A stretch of DNA of 13,221 bases, taken from the NCBI GenBank assembly GCA_024196135.1, contig JAMQCK010000993.1, positions 1-13,221 on the forward strand. The letters run 5' to 3'. The notes beneath the pieces were generated by a model that searched no databases, was not told the origin of the DNA, and was given only the letters and a program-made list of their open reading frames with translations. The DNA is from Pleurotus ostreatus/Saccharomyces cerevisiae fusant (Eukaryota; Opisthokonta). A program made the position numbers and the translations under genes. Position 1 is the stretch's first letter; each line of letters begins with the position of its first letter. This document shows, in pieces, positions 9,483 to 13,221 of the stretch.

Positions 9483-12437
9483 ATGGCGTCGCGAACCTCA
9501 TCTCGCCGGGGGACGCCTGCTATCAGCCTGACGCCCAAACCGAAACCGAATATCAGCGTCGAGGAATGGGAAGCGAAGGCTCCGTTGGGCGACATTGAAG
9601 TGCGAAGCGTGAATGCCGTGAAGTCTGCCAGGGAGCGCGTCCCTCTACCGCCCAAGGTGAGAATCCTCTTGCCCGCGCGCACAGGTTCTGAAGAGCTCAA
9701 GTTCTCCACAGACAATGGATCGATAGATGGAGGATCGCGTCCCCCGACACCGAGCGCGCGTGCTCGACTCCCTGCTGCAGCCACCACGACATCGTCAAGC
9801 CCGCGCACGGGAACACCTAAGCCGCAGAACACGCAGCATCCCCTCCACCCCAAGCACCCGATACAGACGCCGCAGCAATTCTATGACTGGTTTGCACTAG
9901 TGGACCGGGAGATCGCGCACAGCCAGGAGGCCCACTTCCGCGCGCACGTCGCGTCGGTGGCGAAGCATCTTGCTGCGTGCGATAGCCTCGTGGCGAAGAT
10001 CGACGACGTGGACAAGGAGGTGAATGGGATGCTGGAGGGGTGGCGGACCGTGGAGGAAGGGGGAAAGAGCCTGAAGGACGCGTGCGAGCGATTGCTGGAA
10101 GAGCGGGTGCGTGGTCGCAAGTCTCTGGAGGTGAATAGGTCGCTGACGATTGTGCAGGAACGACTGCTCGACCTGACCGACCAGATTGGGGCGCGCTTGG
10201 AGTACTTTCAAGAACTCGAGCATGCGACGCGGATGCTCAACAACCCAGGCGACTCCCTCGTTCTTCAGACCGATTTCCTCTACATGGTCGAACGTGTCGA
10301 CATTTGCATCGACTATCTGAAGAACCACGTACGTCGCTACCTGATCTCCCGCTACCTTCTTTTCTCACATATCTTCAGCGACACTACCGCGAGGCCGAAG
10401 TCTATCTTCTCCGATTCCAACAATGCATGACGCGCGCCATGACTCTAATTCGCATGTACTTTGTCGGCTCCTTGCGCGCGCTGTCGACCGATGTGACGAG
10501 GCGGATCTCCGAGAAGGTACGTGTCCAGCCCACTTGCGCGGACTCTTGGCTGACATTTTTCTGCTCAGGACGTGTCGCAGACAGCCCAGATGCACCTGCT
10601 CTACACCCGCTTCAAGACGGTCGCCGCCCAAATGGCGCCTCTCCTTGGCGAGCTGGAGCGCCGGGCGCAATCGCACCCAGAAGAACTGTCCGCCCTGCTA
10701 TCCGAATGCCATGCCGCATACTTCAGCACGAGGAAGGCTCTCTTGGTCGGGCGTGTTATGGAAGAAATCAAAGGGCTCGACCCCGGGCGCACTGAGCTGG
10801 TTGAACTAGTGCGTACTATCCATTGTGCGTGTGAGGTATCGCTGATCGACGAGGCAGACTCGTGCCGGATGCAGCTACCTGAAGCAGCTATGCACCGACG
10901 AGTTCGATCTGTACCGCGAGTTCTTCAACACGGGCGAAGAGCAACTATACCAGTACTTGGAGAACCTTTGCGACTATCTCTACGACGATCTACGACCGCG
11001 CATCCTCCACGAGCCGCGCCTCACGGCGCTGTGCGAAGTCTGCACCGTCCTGCAGGCTCTCATGGTCCTCGACGTATCCGTGACCGACGAAGATGAAGAT
11101 GGTCAGGATGACACCGCCGCCGCCGCAGACAATCTCGTCCTCGACTTCGACCAGCCGCGCCACCGTCGCGGCCTGCACCACCTGCACATCAGCCACCTCC
11201 TCCAGATGGTCCTGCAGGACGCGCAGACGCGGCTGTTCTTCAAGGCGCAGGCGGTGATCCAGTCGGACATCCGGTACTACGCGCCGAAGGCGGAGGACCT
11301 CGCGTATCCGGACATCCTGGTGCGCTCGCAGGGGCAGCCGACGCAGGGGCAGGGCGAGTGGCTCAGCGAGAAGGCCAGCGTGAGCGAGATCTTTAAGACG
11401 CCGAGCTTGAAGAAGCAGGATACGTGGTACCCGACGGTGCAGAAGACCGTCTGGGTGCTCAGTCAGTTGCATGACTTTGTGAAGGTGGGCTACTTGTTCA
11501 CTCCTGGTAGGACATGTTCTCATATGTATGAGTAGCCGGCGATCTTCGAGGACATCGCGCAGGAGGCGATTGGGTTGTGCAGGCAGACGCTGGTGTCCGC
11601 CGCTGAGATGATAAAGAAGCGGAGTCCGCCCACTACACTCCTGGACGGCCAACTATTCCTCGTCCGGCACCTGTTGATCCTCAAGGAGATCGTGCATAAC
11701 CTTTCCCTGACCAACAAAGAGAGCGATCCCAATGACAACTTGACTGGTGTCACTGGTCAGTAGATGTCGTGTTCAGCGTGTTCATCGCTGACGAGGCCTT
11801 CAGAAACGTTCACCTCTATGCTCAACAAGACATCCCTCTTGCTACCCGACCGCTTTCTGTCTACACTCGGCGTCGCGCGTGCGGAGGATATTAAGGAGAC
11901 CAAATACGTACGCGGGCTTGACTACACGCCGTGCGCATCCACGACTGACACGACCCTCAGGGTATCGACCACGACTTGCGACGCGCATGCGAGGACGTCA
12001 TCGCACTGTGCGCGGACCCTGTCTGCGACCCTCTCCGGCGCTGGGTAGACCGCGTGTACGAGTTCAACGCGGCGCGCAAGGCGCAGGCGCAACCCGACGC
12101 GCCGGCGCTCGCCGCGCAGGAGTGGGCGACCCAGCCCGCGGCGGAGGCCATCGACGCGGCGTTCCGCGCGGCGTGCGAGCGCGACCTGCGAAGCGCGTCG
12201 GCGCGGCTGAGGCTGTACCTCGAGGACGACCGGACGGTGCGGGTGCTGGTGGACCACGTACAGGCGCGGGTGCTGGAGGAGTATGGGGTGTTCAGGGAGG
12301 TGGTGTGGGGGATGTACGCGGGGGCGATGCGCGAGGGCGTGTTGTCGGCGACGTCGTTGCGGGAGATGCTGAAGGTGATCTTTGAGGATGCGGTGGAGCC
12401 GCGGCAGGCGGCAGCGTCGGGCTCTGCTTCGCTGTAG
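9483..12437 (+). CDS. COG3: Conserved oligomeric Golgi complex subunit 3 (Sec34 family), 883 aa
   Basis: Seven exons: 9483-10328, 10379-10516, 10569-10808, 10858-11484, 11536-11755, 11804-11907 and 11961-12437 (TAG). Introns are 50, 52, 49, 51, 48 and 53 nt; phases agree throughout. COG3 is part of lobe A of the COG tethering complex on Golgi membranes and acts in retrograde vesicle transport. Recognised by the Sec34 N-terminal region from about residue 129 (QQFYDWFALVDREI, SQEAHFRAHV, then LTRAMTLI-like MTRAMTLIRMYFV) and by the core AGCSYLKQLCTDEF, FFNTGEEQLYQYLENLCDYL and DDLRPRILHEP. The N-terminal 128 residues are Ser/Pro/Thr-rich, and 78-128 looks disordered. The start has a good context (CCCATGG). 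The donor of intron 4 (GTGGGC) is weak, but joining there restores FVK-PAIFEDIAQ. The last exon is very GC-rich. The gene appears intact. Confidence 0.95.
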
Positions 12438-13221
12438 TGCCTCGTCGCTGTAGTACCTCGGTCTCGAGCGAGTTGACCTCGCCGGGGTCGCCTTGCACTG
12501 AACGCGGAGAGAATTGGTAGCTGGACAATCACCTGCGGGAGTTCCGATGGCTGCTAGCGCCGGCGTGGGTGATACCTGAGCTGCATCAGCCTGCCTATCA
12601 GCACTCCAAGTGCTTCTACTCAGCAGCCCGATTTCACCCAGAAGGGCTGCCTCCAAGTTGCCATATCTTTCTACTTGAGACTGTAGATATTCGCGGGCCT
12701 ACTCGAGACTGTGTTTGAAAAGTCTGCTTGGGTACTGCCGTACTCAAGGCGCATCCCTCAACATGAACAAATAGCGGCGTTGTGGGTCCAACTCTGATCG
12801 AGGACATCGATCACATCTGCTTCGATTGTCTTGGGCTACGGAGTTCACACGGCGGACATTGCCTTCCGGAGGGAAGCACGTCCTCGAGCACCTTGACCTT
12901 TTACTTCATCGGTCACTGCTGGCCGTCCGTCGCTGCACAACGAGCCAGTCGTCAGAACACAGTCCGAACTTCCAGAGACCTCCTCTTGGAGAGTGCGCGG
13001 CATGGATAAATTGGCAGCCGGTTGCGCGCCAAGGCGCTTCTCGGGGGCAGGTACCCAATCGCCACTGCTCTTCTGGAGGGCAAGCATCAGCCCACGCGAG
13101 CAGGACGGTCGCCCGTCGCCGTGGTGCATCAAAACGCATAATTGCCTTTTGATCCTATTCTCCACCTTCATGCCGTTGCAGACTCGTCGAGCGAGTATTT
13201 ATATTACGTGCTGACACCCCA
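12438..13221. other. 784-bp tract downstream of COG3 with no supported gene
   Basis: The first part must hold the COG3 3' UTR. A 14-bp near-repeat (CTACTTGAGACTGT at 12671, CTACTCGAGACTGT at 12699) has a 28-bp period. Overlapping frames of 73-108 codons exist on both strands between 12782 and 13214, including a minus frame 13171-12845, but none has a domain, splice-consistent extension or composition that I recognise. A TATTTATA box at 13196-13203 could belong to a gene beyond the right edge. The 3' end of a gene from the right is possible but unproven. Confidence 0.4.

Noticed and set aside
9658..9712. Possible intron in COG3 exon 1 (GTGAGA donor, CACAG acceptor)
   Set aside because: Removing 55 nt shifts the frame and gives an early stop; the read-through frame stays open into the conserved Sec34 region.
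12285..12324. G-rich run in the last COG3 exon as a G-quadruplex
   Set aside because: Four G-tracts exist but the loops are about 6, 9 and 8 nt, longer than the usual limit, and the G content is explained by codon use.
11922..12656. 244-codon open frame on the minus strand
   Set aside because: It lies antisense to the very GC-rich last exons of COG3 and is Arg/Ser/His-rich; an antisense shadow of high GC3 coding sequence.

Overview
The window looks like nuclear DNA of a filamentous basidiomycete, probably an Agaricomycete. The reasons are many 48-57 nt introns with GT..AG ends and CTAAC/CTGAC-type branch sites, compact GC-rich genes, a recognisable eukaryotic COG3 gene, and an NTPase-nuclease family known to expand in these fungi. 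I found no prokaryotic signals, CRISPR array, tRNA, rRNA or intact transposon. All gene models were built by hand by joining reading frames at splice sites and checking phase.

Layout. (1) 1-2489, minus: gene A, a P-loop NTPase with a Crinkler/REase-like C-terminal half; its last exon lies left of the window. (2) 2490-2795: a 306-bp divergent promoter region with a 10-bp CACGTG palindrome and an inverted repeat. (3) 2796-6206, plus: gene B, a distant paralogue of 1032 aa in 7 exons, with an apparently complete REase triad and a long acidic-then-basic tail. (4) 6207-6446: a short convergent gap. (5) 6447-9134, minus: gene C, a closer paralogue of A, 811 aa in 6 exons, including a 64-aa basic last exon that a naive reading of the frame misses. 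(6) 9135-9482: a second divergent gap. (7) 9483-12437, plus: COG3/SEC34, 883 aa in 7 exons, a housekeeping Golgi-tethering subunit. (8) 12438-13221: no gene that I can support.

The interesting part is the three-gene cluster A-B-C. All three share Walker A, a DEAQ Walker B, a DEPL motif and three introns at the same place and phase, so they descend from one intron-bearing ancestor. They match the organisation of fungal Crinkler-type NTPase-nuclease proteins, but without an N-terminal header or signal peptide. B keeps E, D and QxK of a PD-(D/E)xK-like nuclease. A and C have a serine where B has the aspartate and a wider Q..K spacing, yet every shared exon of A and C has the same length and their altered nuclease segment is their best-conserved part. 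A and B are head to head on one short promoter, so an intact and a probably nuclease-altered paralogue may be co-expressed. The functional meaning is inference; the gene structures are read directly from the sequence.
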